From Rhodamnia argentea (taxonomy: Eukaryota; Streptophyta; Magnoliopsida; Myrtales; Myrtaceae): 64,000 nucleotides of DNA. Position numbers and translations under genes: made by a program. Each line of letters begins with the position of its first letter. Position 1 is the first letter of the stretch. The stretch spans positions 6,696,001 to 6,760,000 of the forward strand of contig NC_063150.1 in assembly GCF_020921035.1 (NCBI RefSeq), written 5' to 3'. The notes beneath the pieces were generated by a model. It did not search any database and had not been told where the DNA came from. It worked only from the letters and a program-made list of their open reading frames with translations. This document shows positions 46,518 through 57,623 of the stretch, in pieces.

Positions 46518-47114
46518 TCAAGCCTTCAGGAGTTTGACGATGCCCAAGGCATTGTTACACAACTGCCGGAAAATCAGGTTCCTATGAGACAAAATGTTCG
46601 GCCCGGTTGCCAGCTGCTGGAACCCCGCCTCGCAACCGTCGGCATCAGCTATGGCGATCTTCACCCACTTGCGCACGTCGGTATATGCCCTCGCGGTCAG
46701 CGCAGCGACCGAGTCGTCCAGCTGCTCGACTGCGTCTAGGTAGTGGTCGGCGCAGTCGCTGAGAGCCTGCTGGACAGTGGGCGCGAGCGTCGTGTCGTTG
46801 AGCAGGCCCTGGATGACCGCGGATGTGTCACTGGCGTTGCTGGTTGCGACCTTAAGAGCGGTGATGGCAAGGACGCCGACATCAGGGGCTGAGCCGACGT
46901 CCGGGACGGACTGGAGGCTCGAGAGGCACAGGTCCTTGCGGTTCAATGTCCCGCAGACTGCGGCCACCAGGTCAGCGGTGGAGGCGTTCGCGGGGATGAC
47001 GAAGGGAGCGGCGTGGGCGCCGCGGGCCCCTCGGGCGTCAACGCCGCTGTGGCCGAGGAGGGCGAGGCAGAGAGCCAGGGGCAAAAGAGAGGCGAAGAGC
47101 GAGGACATCTTCAT
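46518..47114 (-). CDS. PMEI: invertase/pectin methylesterase inhibitor-domain protein, single exon
   Basis: Secreted four-helix-bundle inhibitor, 198 aa, intronless, normal length for the family. The signal peptide is MKMSSLFASLLPLALCLALL plus a few residues. The conserved Cys pairs are CGTLNRKDLC and the later SDCADHY / DGCEAGF, with an extra Cys in FRQLCNNALGIV. It has the typical helical-hairpin start and the terminal LCNNAL(G)I motif. It would inhibit PME or invertase; sequence alone cannot decide which. The gene is tail-to-tail with the PME-b remnant. Its truncated sister is at 40122-40506, so this is the only functional-looking PMEI of this type in the window. Confidence 0.92.
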   Translation of the reverse strand: MKMSSLFASLLPLALCLALLGHSGVDARGARGAHAAPFVIPANASTADLVAAVCGTLNRKDLCLSSLQSVPDVGSAPDVGVLAITALKVATSNASDTSAVIQGLLNDTTLAPTVQQALSDCADHYLDAVEQLDDSVAALTARAYTDVRKWVKIAIADADGCEAGFQQLATGPNILSHRNLIFRQLCNNALGIVKLLKA

Positions 47115-47935
47115 GGTGTTTGTGTTATTTCTCTTTCTCCCCCTTCAGTGGGGAATATCGTCGAGCGCTTGGTGGGTATGAAGAAAAGGGAGGGTTTTGT
47201 AGCGATAATGTGGAGATGGGATGGTGGTTAATCTGTTTGGGGAACAAAGGAATGGTTATGTTTGGGTCTGTCAGTTGGCCCGAATTAAAAGGTGGACGGT
47301 TTGGAGGAGGAGAGAGGGAGGCCACTCGCAGGAGGATGCGCTCCACCGCTTGCTTGCCTGTTCTTTGTTTGCTAGATAACCGCTCGCTACACGCTAAATT
47401 AATCGTTCTTTTAAAATGTAATTTCATCTTTTAATCTTCTTCATTTTGTTGCAAAACCGCACAATACCACCAACGCGTTTGGCCTAGTGACTTTCGGATG
47501 ATGGGCAGGATAGGTCGAAAGCCCTAGCAAACCCGAACGCCGAACCGGAATCGGCTGGTCTAAAGTTGGCCTAATTCCGAATCCGAGTCTTGATGTCCGT
47601 CTTCAGGCTGGGTACCGGCCGGAAATAGCTAAAACTAGGGGAAATTAAAATTATGATCCTTTTGGTACTTATACTTTGTTGTAATTATGGCCTTCCTATT
47701 ATTCTCCGGCCAAAATTTAACTATTTCCAACAAACTTTCTATTCAAATAAGCCGGAAGTTGTTGAGTCGGCATAGACAACCGACACACGCGTGAGAGACC
47801 TACGTGTACAAGTTTTGAGAACAAAATGCACTTTTGGTCCATATACTATTTTAAGAGTTCAAATTTAGTTTTAGGTACTTTGTTTTTGCAACAATTTATT
47901 CCCTAAATTGGTAAAAGATCCTTCTATAATCAAGA
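47115..47935. other. PMEI upstream region and spacer to the defensin-like array
   Basis: Promoter side of the PMEI. No clear TATA box. Overlapping open frames on both strands (47120-47434) are composition artefacts. Confidence 0.4.
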
Positions 47936-48020
47936 TATGGAGATCTTATTGCCAATCATAGAGAGATGCGAATCAAATTATAAATGTAAAGTTAGTAAAT
48001 ACGACACCGCCAAGCTCTAC

Positions 48021-48029
48021 TATATATTA
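48021..48029 (+). promoter_or_regulatory. TATA box shared by the defensin-like copies (copy A)
   Basis: TATATATTA in 'gccaagctctactatatattaccaatgaac', 67-75 bp before the ATG at 48096. The same string precedes copies C (55386), D (about 62636) and E (63671) at the same distance. Confidence 0.5.
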
Positions 48030-48095
48030 CCAATGAACTGCCTGTTTATCTTATCTCCTCTAGTTAGATCTGAGGTCTTATATTGTGTACAAGAC

Positions 48096-50011
48096 ATGGA
48101 GAAGAAGAGTTCGTGCCTATTTATGTTCGTAGTCACATTGTTGCTCCTCATAGCATGTTAGGAAACCCGCATTCAACCGAATTGTTTAGATGTGCATTAG
48201 CTTCAAAACGATCCACGATCCGAACTAAATATGAACCGAACTTGGTCTGATTCTGTTGACACATGATTTTTAATCATTTTAACTTTAGAAAATTAATTAA
48301 AAATCAATAAAAGCTCATAAAAATTGAAAATCAACTTTAAAATCCTTGGCCAAGCATAAGAAACCAATCTTGAGAAAAAAAAATATTTTTCATCTTTTTT
48401 TTTTTAGATTTTTGGAATTTCTTTTCATTTAAAAATAGCAGAAAATTAAGAAAAAAAAAATACCAAATGAGGCTTGGAAAAATCTGGAAAAATATTCAAA
48501 ATTTTTATTTTAATCCCATTTGCGTCTGGCCACTTTATATTTTTGAGGATTCGTTTTGGGTCATAGGAAAACCTCTCGATTTGGTCAAGAGAAGGTCCCG
48601 ATTTTCGCAAAATTCGAAACTGGTTGGACGAAAGCATGCCATGGCGTGGTCCTAAATGCGGTCTAGATCAAGGAGCCGCCTTCATTTTTGCGAGAACCGG
48701 CCCGATTTCTATCTGCCGGTTCGATTGAACCGGACCCTGCAGAATTCAGCGGAACCCAAAGCCAAAGCCAGAAGCAGAGGTCATTCCATTCCCCTCCCTC
48801 TTTCGCGCGCACAGTGAGGCCGGAGTGGGGACTGGGGAGATCAGGCCTGCGCCTTTTCCTCCCCAAATGCTGCGTCAGGGATCCCCGTCTGCTCCTTGGT
48901 GATCTTCTGAACACAGAAGGGACAAAAAAACACAGCTGGATGGTGGAGCTTCAATGGGGTTTAAAAAAAAGAGAGGCTGAGAAAGAGAGAGAAGGGCCAA
49001 ATACCAAGGAGGGCTGGTCTTCTGAGCGGGGAATGGGGAAGTTCCAAGGGGCAAAGTCTCTAGGCGAGCTGCGAGTTCGAAGATAAAAGTGTTGGGGGAG
49101 TGAGCGGTGAATTAAAAAGGAAGCGAGAGAGAAAAAAGAGGGCACCACTCAAAAATTTCTCTCTGGGTTCAAAGGGAAAAGAAGATATAAAAGGGACAAC
49201 GCCCAACAGGGCCCTCCTCCTTCACGCTCAAGAGGGTACCACCAACAAAAACAGAGAAAAAAAAATCATCACAAAAGCTCAAAGGAAAGGGAGAGAACTG
49301 GTGAGAGCTCTTAGGAGTTCTTTTTTGGAGTCTGTTCTCAGAGCTCCATTTCGGCAAGAGAGAAATTTGGAGAGAGGACAGAGCGCGAGGGAGAGTTCCT
49401 GGTGGCGGTAAAGAGAGAGTGGCAGCCCAGAAAGGGTGGAGCTCAGAGATCCCGTGAAGTGATTCGGTGAAGAGACACAAAAAGAGGGAGACTGAGAGCT
49501 TGGTTGAGCAACCGAGAGCGAGCGACCAATTCATTTTATCTTTTCCTTTTCGCACTGCAGATTTGGTTGTTTATTAGTTCGGTTCAGACCGAGTGAAATC
49601 GGCCAAAAAAAAAATCAATTTTTTTCATTTTCCTAACTGAAAATCCACGAAATTCGAATCAGTTTGGTTCGATAATCGGTTTTAGGTAGATTTTCTATTC
49701 GATTTTTGAGATACCTTATATTATCACCCCATAGCAATCGCATACTCACTTATCGTGCATTGACTTTGATAGACATCCCAAGCTGCCGAGCCAGATGCAA
49801 AATGAGTGAAGACTGCATGTTTCAATGCCATAATCCAAAAGCGGTCTGTGTGAACCAAAACAGCATTTGCTTGCCAAACGCTGGGCCTCCTGCAGCGATC
49901 AACGACATCATAGGCCACTCTTGCACCGGAGATCAAGACTACTGGGGCTTCTACAGCTACTTCAAATGCCAGGTGAAGAATTGTGAGAAGGGACTCTACA
50001 GATGCACTTAA
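48096..50011 (+). CDS. Defensin-like two-domain cysteine-rich peptide, copy A (degenerate)
   Basis: Exon 1, 48096-48156, encodes a signal peptide starting MEKKSSCLFMFVVTLLLL. Exon 2, 49773-50011, encodes the mature part. The join GCA-T|AC-ATC keeps frame; 99 aa. The intron (1616 bp) contains a solo LTR (48254-49528). Compared with copy C, several cysteines are lost (DYWGFYSYF in place of DCGGFCSYF; GLYRC in place of GFCRC) and the last CTCTH is cut to CT by a TAA. Two cysteines are gained (SICLP; SCRARC). It is open but probably drifting, and its product is unlikely to fold like copy C. Context: first of five tandem units. Confidence 0.6.
48254..49528 (+). mobile_element. Solo LTR inside the intron of defensin-like copy A, 1275 bp
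   Basis: Starts TGTTGACACATG and ends GAGCGACCA (TG...CA). A 4-bp ATTC lies on each side (48250-48253 and 49529-49532). Sister units lack it: their 'aacgtgcccaattcattttatc' is continuous. It contains a TATA-box string (gatataaaaggg, about 49184-49195) about 340 bp before its end, as expected for U3/R. The long open frames in it (for example 48688-49086) have no family match. Confidence 0.7.
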
Positions 50012-50079
50012 CAATAAGGGTTCTAGGTCGGCCTAAACGACGTCATTTTAGGTACTTTTTTTAAATTTTTGAATTTTTT

Positions 50080-50825
50080 TGAAATTTTGCTCGACCAATG
50101 GAGCTTTTTCTTGGGCAAATATCTCGGCCCTTGAACACAGCTAGTGAAAACCAATCGGACCACACAAAACTAGGTGGAATGAGATTTCCAAAACATTTAA
50201 CTGCTCGGGGAAAGCTTGACGGAGCTCTTCGTAACGGTGTCAGGAAAACGCCCACTTAGAGACCAGAAACCAGAAAAATGAATCAATCTCTAACTTTGCA
50301 GCTTAGTAAGGCGTGTTCAATGGCAATTATCTTAGTGCTCAAATACAATCAAGGGAAACCAATCATACCATGTGATACTAGGTATAACCAGGTTTCCAAA
50401 ACAACCAACATCTTGGGAAATGACCAGCCGAGTGCGTCCTAATGTTGTTGTGAAGGTGCTCAAGTGCAAGCCCAACACTAGAGCCAAAAAATCAACCTCT
50501 AACTTTGCAACTTACTGAGGCATTTTTAATGATGAATATCTCAGTGCTCACAAACAACTAAGGGAAACTGATCACACCACGTGAATTAGTTATGATCAGT
50601 TTTCCGAAACAACCGACGGCTTGGGAAATGGTTAACTGAGCGCATCGTAATATTGTTGAGAAACGACTACTCACGGACCAACACTTTGGACAAATCTCGG
50701 GCCTCTTAACATTACAGCTCATCGAGGCGTATCAAGGACGAATATCTTAATGTTCAAATTGAAGCAAGAGAAACTAATCATATATCACGTGAAACTAAGC
50801 ACAATCAAGTTTCCAACGCCACTAA
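50080..50825 (+). repeat. Imperfect tandem repeat, unit about 208 bp, nearly four copies
   Basis: The anchor 'tttcc(a/g)aaac' recurs at about 50185, 50391, 50600 and 50810. Each is preceded by '(c/g)aagggaaac(c)aatcat(a)cca..gtgatactaggtataa..ag' and followed by 'cttgggaaatg..gagcgc'. Each unit also holds 'aactttgca(g/a)ctta..gaggc(g)t'. It lies between defensin-like copies A and B and is absent from other array units. Confidence 0.75.
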
Positions 50826-50965
50826 CATAGAGAGATGCAAATCAAATTATAAAGGTCAAGTTAGTAAATACGACACTGCCAAGCTCTACTATATTTACCA
50901 ATGAATTGCTGCTTATCTTATCTTATCTCCTCTACTTAGTTATGTGGTCTTCTACAGCGTACAAG

Positions 50966-51030
50966 ACCTGTAGAAGAAGAGTTCGTGCCAGTTCACATTC
51001 GTAGTTGCACTGTTGCTCCTCGCAGTATGT

Positions 51031-51103
<73 letters not shown>

Positions 51104-51741
51104 CACCTTGGGGTGCCAATGGTTCGATTTTTCAAGAAATTGGCGTCGAACCGAATTGTTTAGATGTGCATTAGTTTCAAAATGACTAGTGATCCGAACC
51201 GAATGTGAACTAGGTTTGGTTCGGTTCGATTCATTTTGTCGGTTTTCTTTGTCTTTTTTTTTTTGCCCCTGTTCAACTTACCATTCCGAGAACATGCCCA
51301 ATTTATTTTATCTTTTCCTTTTCGCACTGGGGATCTGGTTGTTCATTAGGTTGGTTCGGACCAAGTGAAATCGGAAAAAATTCATTTTTTTTTTAATTTT
51401 CTAAATCGAAAATCCACGAAATTCGAATAAGTTTGGTTTGATATTATCACCCCCATAGCAACCATGTACTCACTTATCATGCATTGACTTTGACAGGCAT
51501 CCCAAGCTATCGAGCCAAGTGCAGAACGAACGAAGACTACATGTTTCAATGCCGTAATCCAAATACAGCCTGTCTTAACCAAAACTATGTTTGCTCCCCA
51601 AATGTTGGGCCTCTTGTGGCGGTCGACATCGTAGGCCACCTTTGCACTAGAGATGAAGATTGCGGGGGGTTCTACAGCTACTTCAAATACTAAGTGAACA
51701 ACTGTGAGAAGGGACTTTGCAGATGCACTTGTACCCATTGA
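50966..51741 (+). pseudogene. Defensin-like gene, copy B (pseudogene)
   Basis: The signal exon has lost its start: 'gacCTGTAGaagaag' where other copies read gacATGGAGaagaag, which also creates a stop. The (CT)n tract follows the donor. Exon 2 (51497-51741) reads IPSYRAKCRTNEDYMFQCRN with two Cys lost and keeps HLCTRDEDCGGFYSYFK, then meets an in-frame TAA in place of C-Q (FKY*). The remainder NNCEKGLCRCTCTH is intact behind the stop. Clearly dead. Confidence 0.85.
51034..51099 (+). repeat. (CT)n microsatellite after the copy B donor site
   Basis: About 33 uninterrupted CT dinucleotides, beginning within 10 nt of the splice donor position. Confidence 0.95.
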
Positions 51742-54600
51742 AAAAGCTGCTGAACGATGCGATGAGATGAGCATATGAAGTTTCTGCATTAGATTCGAAT
51801 AAATGGATTGAAATTATGCATGAGGAAGAAAAAATTAAGATTCACAGTTTTTATCTTTATCGAAAATGATTTTCTTTTATCGATAACATCATTCATAATT
51901 TTTTTGTTAAATCCGCTCTGGAGTGATGTGTGCGACGTGTCAAGCTATAAGGATAATCACGTCAACACGAATTGATTTAGAATGCATAACTCGAACAAGG
52001 CTAGTTTTATTGAATAAACAAGCCCGAAAATAGTGCAGATAATCCATTTACATAAATGAGTCAAATTGGGTTTATCCGACACCAACACAGGGCCAAAGAT
52101 CGGCATAGCTTCCTTTAGATGAAACATTAGGATTGATTGAATACCAAATTACTGTAACTAAAAAATGCAACAAAATAATGTCAAAAAGAAAAGGGGTAAT
52201 ATATCTTATCACTATATTATGACGAATTAATTTCGTAAATTATAGTTATTAGCTAAATACATTTCTACCACATGTTCTTACTCAATCTTGCTTAAACATT
52301 ACCAACAACCCCCCTTGTTCTTTATGCTTATTCATTTAATTATTTTCATATTCGGGCTCCATTTATTTCACCGAAAATGTGATGTTTTTGGGAAAATGAA
52401 TTCTGGAAAGTTATTTTCCAAGAAAATAATAATATTTTTTTATGTTAAGCTGAAATATGAAAAAGACTTGAAAAATATTTTTTGTCGTTTGGTAAGGAAA
52501 ATCATATTTGATTTTCCCCCATGTACACCTTTCAATAATTTTTTTATTTTTATTTTTATTTTTAAATTTTCTTTTAAGAAAATTCAATTCTTGTAATTAT
52601 TTCTATTTTTTCTCTTCTTATTTTGTTTCCTCTTTTTTTTTCCTTTTTCTTATGGTTTCGGCCGATCACTGGCCGCGACGATGGATGACGATCGACTACG
52701 GGAGAGCTCGAGACTCGACCGATCCCTACAATCTCCGGCTCGCCCAATCTCGAAAAACATAACCAAGCTAATGGGTTGTTAAGCCTCCAGGATGGGCTTA
52801 GCTCGGGCCCATCCAGGCCCATATCAAGTTGCGGCGAGATAAATCAAATTTGATCTCGGGGTGATCGAGTGACATGTGCAATGTGTCCAAGCAAAAGCAA
52901 TTGCACCGACCATTTTTGGAAGGTTGGTTGGACACCTTATCGAACGATTGGGAGAAATCGTTCGATACTGTGGAACCGGAGACTTTGGGCTCGAGGACTT
53001 GGTTACACCGGTATTCCTACCAGCACCCTTTTGGTACCTAAAATCGAGCGATTATCCTCACCAAGATTTCACGTAGGCATAGTTTTTAGGTGAGGGGAGT
53101 CTAAATTTAGGCTATCATGCAGATTATGAATATTAATCCTACCAATCACAATCAATAAAGTAGATGCACAACCAAAGATTAAAAAAAAACATATGCTGAT
53201 AAAACACATCAAGACAAGTCACGTCATCCTTAGTATAGCCCTAAAGGCTTAGAGAAAGTGTGAGGAAAGCCATTGGCCAAAAAGCGGACCTAAAAATGCA
53301 TTAAATGTCAAAGAAAACCAGCCTTGAAGTCAGGGGTATGAACTATTAATGCCATGAACACTTGGAAAAAATTTCCAGACCCGAAATAACTAGTTCATAG
53401 ATGCAACTTCTTGAGCAATTTTCATGCACTCCGATCATAACCAACGGTGAAACGACATACCAACACAAAGAGCTACGTACGAGGAACGTTATGGAACAAA
53501 AACGACTCTTAAAGCATGTAAGACGAAGGAGAAAAATGACCCCGAAGTAGAGGAGTCGGTATATTTGACCAGAAACAGAGTAGAAATCAGATCAACTTAA
53601 CATATTCCCGACCTCAAATCTCAACAATCGAGCACGTCCAATAAATAAACTACACATCAATATGTATTACTACGCATATAGAACATGACCGAACAAGAAA
53701 AGGCCACTAAAAGATGTAGAATCAACATGAAACCCGGCCTCGAAATAGGGGGTCTGAACCACCCAATGCATGTAATCGATCACCTAACGTGCATTGGAGA
53801 GTGCGCGAATCTAGAGCTCAATGAACGAAATCGAGATGCAAGGAGACTCATACGAAGCTAAATGAACACATAACAATGTATAGGAGCGATTTGTTTGCCT
53901 CCATTTGACCCAAAAGTCAAACGGAACCAAACTCGACCAAAAATGGAAAAACAGAATGGGGAAGTCGGGAAGGGGGGTTTTGTGCTACCTTTTAGGGTAG
54001 CGCCGACGACGGATGGAGCTCAACAGTGACACAGGAAATAATCGAGGCGTAGGTGAACATCTCTCAAATGCACATGACCTTGGAATCTCTCTCTCGAGCC
54101 CTCTAACCCTTACTTTACGCGTATGAGAGAGTCTCGAAAAACCGGCCTCTCTTCCTCTTCTTCGAAATTCTTGGAACTCCAGACCTCTTGACCTCTCTCT
54201 CTCTTTTTACGCTCATCATCTTCACCTCGTATGCGCGCCCTCTCTCTCTGTACGAGCAATGCCAGTTCAAATATTCCCCCATGAATAGGTATTTTTGTCC
54301 TTTTCCCATATCTGAGCGCTAGCTCACCTAATTTGTACCATTTTTGCTCCCATAAAAAGCCAAAATGAGAAGGAACGTTGTGGAATCATTCTGGGGGGTG
54401 AGACGTGGCATGGGCACTCTAGAAGGATCACGAATTTTGTCTGAAGATGGTCTGGTCCGGATCGGGTTCACGCAGCGGCAAAGATGGGATCGATTTCTGC
54501 TCAACGCACGAGGAGGACATGTGAAGAAGATGATGAACACTATTGGGTCGGATGAGCTTGATCCGACCGACTCGGTTGCTCAAAAAATGCCAAATTAGGC
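51742..54600. other. Spacer with MITE fragment, no gene recognised
   Basis: Contains a truncated M-like MITE from about 52354 ('ggctccatttatttcaccgaaaatg', as at 25227) and pyrimidine-rich sequence. Around 52780-53090 an open frame (LIERLGEIVRYCGTGDFGLE..) has no family I know. 53100-54300 may be eroded LTR sequence; I found no ends. Confidence 0.35.
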
Positions 54601-54619
54601 CTAAATCAGACCATTTTTC

Positions 54620-55265
54620 ACAAAATTGAAACTTAAATTGGGTTCTAAAACAAGTTTTTCATGTAAGAATGGTGTTTTTCAGATTAAATGGCTTGATTTA
54701 GTGCAAAAACCCCAAATTCAAAGTTTGACCCAAAAATTATTTCTCAATAGTAAATATTTTCATTTCAATTTGTCCCCCCATAAGTTGATGAAGTTTGACA
54801 TCCATTTATTGAATTTGGAAGAAGTAACTGCTACAGACAAACAAAAACAACTTGACATTGATTCCTCTAATATTTTCAAGGGCGAGAACATTAGAATAAT
54901 TATTGAGAGCAAGTTTCTTTCGTTAGTTCTTTTTTGCTCAATATTGAGGGTAAATCTGTTTCATTGAAAAGTGTAGATTTGAAAAATATTTTCTAAAAAA
55001 ATGATTAGTTATATCGCTTATAGGAATCACTTAACGAAATTCATTTTTATTATTGACAATAATTTATGCCTAACCAAGTGAAAATGGCTTTCATTATTCA
55101 TTTTTGTAAGCAACACAAGCGATTATTTTTAATTTGTTCCCACTTAAAAGAAACGCTTGTATCCTTGCTAGGTTTTCCCTCAAGTTTGGGTAGAGCTTGG
55201 TTAGTAATTAAGGGCTTAAAAGTTAGGGAACGAAAAGCTTAAATTAGTAATGAGTGATACTTATT
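54620..55265 (+). repeat. Array spacer module preceding defensin-like copy C
   Basis: A module with 'gttgatgaagtttga(ca/ta)..ccatttat', 'acagacaaacaaaaacaac', 'gagaacattagaataattattgagagcaagtttctt', then 'gtagatttgaaaaatatttt..' (a decayed M-type MITE) and 'gtttgggtagagcttggttagtaatta'. It recurs at 62035-62520 and 62940-63545, always just before the conserved promoter of a defensin-like copy. Confidence 0.8.
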
Positions 55266-55465
55266 CCCTAAATTGGTAAAAGATCCTTCTATAATCAAGA
55301 TATGGAGATCTTCTTGCCAATCATAGAGCGATGCAAATCAAATTCTAAATGTGAAGTTAGTAAGTACAACACTGCCAAGCTCTACTATATATTACCAATG
55401 AACTACCTGCTTAACTTATCTTATCTCTTCTACTTAGATCTATGGTCTTCTGCAGCATACAAGAC

Positions 55466-56237
55466 ATGGAGAAGAAGAGTTCGTGTCAATTCACATTCAT
55501 AGTTATGCTGTTGCTCCTCGTAGCATGTTACTCTCTTCTCTTCTCTCTCTCTCTCTCTCTCTAATCACCTTGGGGTGCTAATGGTTCGATTTTTCAGGAA
55601 ATCGGCATCGAACTGAACTGTTTAGATGTGTATTAGTTTCAAAATGATCCTCAATCCAAACTAAATATGAACTGGGTTTGGTTTGGTTCGGTTCATTTTG
55701 TCGGTTTTCTTTTTCGCTTTTTTTTCCCATGTTCAACTTGCCATTCGGAGAACGTGCCCAATTCATTTTATCTTTTACTTTTCTCATTGGGATTTGATTG
55801 TTTATTAGTTCAGTTTGGACTGAGCGAAATCAAAAAAAAAAAAGTCAATTTTTTCATTTTTCTTACTGAAAATCAACGAAATTCGAGTCAGTTTGGTTTG
55901 ATAATCGGTTTTAGGTAGTTTTTTGGTTTGGTTTTTGAGACACCTTATATTATCATCCCATAGCAAGCACATACTCACTTATCGCACATTGACTTGGACA
56001 GACGTCCCAAGCTATGGAGCCAAGTGCACAACGAACAAAGACTGCACGGTGCAATGTCGTAATCCATATGCAATATGTGTGAACCAAAACTGCATTTGCT
56101 GGCCTCCTGCAGTGGTTGAAGACATCGTAGGCCACCCTTGCACTGTAGATCAAGACTGTGGGGGCTTTTGCAGCTACTTCAAATGCCAGGTGAAGAACTG
56201 TGATAAGGGATTCTGTAGATGCACTTGTACCCACTGA
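55466..56237 (+). CDS. Defensin-like two-domain cysteine-rich secreted peptide, copy C (best copy)
   Basis: Exon 1 55466-55526 (signal peptide starting MEKKSSCQFTFIVMLLLLVA), a 475-bp GT-AG intron, exon 2 56002-56237; join GCA-T|AC-GTC; 98 aa. The mature part has 14 Cys in two clusters. Cluster 1 is C-x5-C-x3-C-x6-C-x4-C-x-C; cluster 2 is C-x5-C-x3-C-x4-C-x4-C-x4-C-x-C-x-C. Both open with a similar C..(N/D)(K/Q)DC motif (CTTNKDC, CTVDQDC), so the protein looks like a duplicated knottin/CS-alpha-beta unit. This fits the broad plant defensin-like (DEFL) class: small, secreted, two exons with the break just after the signal peptide. I cannot assign a named subgroup. The CT microsatellite begins 4 nt inside the intron. 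Target (antimicrobial, pollen or seed signalling) unknown. Confidence 0.78.
55531..55562 (+). repeat. (CT)n microsatellite after the copy C donor
   Basis: CTCTCTTCTCTT followed by about 10 CT units, immediately 3' of the GTTA donor. Confidence 0.95.
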
Positions 56238-56389
56238 ACATGCCGCTGAACGATGCGATGAGATGAGCATATGAAGTTTCTGCAGTAGATTCGAATAAAT
56301 GGAATGGAATTATGCAAGAGGAACAAAAAATTAAGATTCACAGTTTTTATTACTTTTTGGTTACAATGACTTCGAGACACTTGGAAACG

Positions 56390-56860
56390 AGCCACCGATC
56401 AATACTTACTACTTTAGTAATGATTGACGACGTTTTTTAGCTTTTCGAAATCATTTAGATGGACTTTTAGGCCTTTTTCTATTTTTAGGCGAATTTTCAT
56501 TAATTAAGGATATTTTTGTAATTTTTCCTTATTAGGGTTAGCACCCTATATAAGGGAGCTTATAAGTTTCTGATATGCAACTTTGATTCACAATATTATA
56601 CAGAGAGGTTTTCTTCTTTGAGTTCTCTTGAAGACTAGATTTTATCAAGGTTTCCTTGTGGCGATCGAATTCAACTTATCGAGCAAGATCGCGAATTCTC
56701 TTGTTCGTGGCGTTATAGCATTGATTGGTTGACACGGGTTCGTCAACAGGTCGCGTTCATACCGAGATTACCAATCACAGGTTCGATTAGGGGTTGAGGT
56801 TAGCAAATTCGCAACTCATAGATCTTCGTAGAACGATCAACTTCCGCAACGATTCACATC
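56390..56860 (+). mobile_element. Possible LTR fragment at the 5' side of the retroelement remnant
   Basis: 'ttagggttagcaccctatataagggagc' supplies a TATA-like box. It is followed by 'ggcgttatagcattgattggttgacacgggttcgtcaacagg', text typical of the R/U5 end of a plant LTR. No matching 3' copy is in the window. Confidence 0.4.
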
Positions 56861-57623
56861 AAAGAGACATCTGCAAGAAGGCAGAAAGAAAAAGAAAACT
56901 TACCCAGGAATAATACATTGATATGTGGGCAGAGGATGTTGCAGATAGAGAGAAATTTGCTGAAAGAAAAGAAGAAAAATTATTTCATGAAAGCACGAGG
57001 AGTTAGGTGATGCTCAGAAAAATGAGCTTGAACATGCAACAAATGCTGATGAGCCTATCCCAAGTCCAAAAGCTTCTGAAGATGATATGTAGGTTGACAA
57101 GGCAGAAGGATTTCTCATTGTTGGCATGGAAGTTGTTGCTGTGATTTCTATTCAGTTAGCAGATATTCAAGAAAAGAAGAAAGATGAATCTCAAGCCTCA
57201 ACAGTTGTTCTGAGGCAAAATGAATCTATTGCTCAGATGGAGCAAACTGCTGATCAATCTATGCAACCCACTAAAATTGATGCAAATGCTCAAGGGAAGC
57301 AAACTTTGCTGGAGGAATCTTTTGTCGCTGTTTGAGAAGGGATCTCGAAAGAGAAGGAACCAGTTGTAGGTGAGCCTGAACAAGTACTTTCAGATGAAGA
57401 CCCTGCTCAGATTCAGGGGGAGATTGATCTACAAAAGGTTATGGTTTTCTCTGACAAAGGCAAGGCACAGTAGTTGACAAAGGCAAGCACAACTCCCGCA
57501 AGAAAATTAACACCAACAGAAACTTTGAATGTTTTCATTGGAGAGCTACTGGACACGAAGTCTTCTCATAATGTTGTTCAGAAAGACATGGAGAAGCTTC
57601 AGACGGAAGTACTTCAGAGGATG

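Larger units (their letters stand above)
42090..47114 (+). repeat. Segmental duplication block B (dead PME-a, dead PME-b, intact PMEI)
   Basis: Second copy of block A. Upstream homology begins at about 42095 ('aaaggcgcacgctctccacttgact') and runs through both PME remnants to the PMEI start codon at 47114. Confidence 0.85.

Noticed and set aside
48688..49086. 132-codon frame in the intron of defensin-like copy A
   Set aside because: It lies inside a solo LTR, is purine-biased, and has no family signature.
50985..51185. Ser-Leu repeat 'protein' around 51034-51099, and similar ones near 62728
   Set aside because: Translation of the (CT)n microsatellite.
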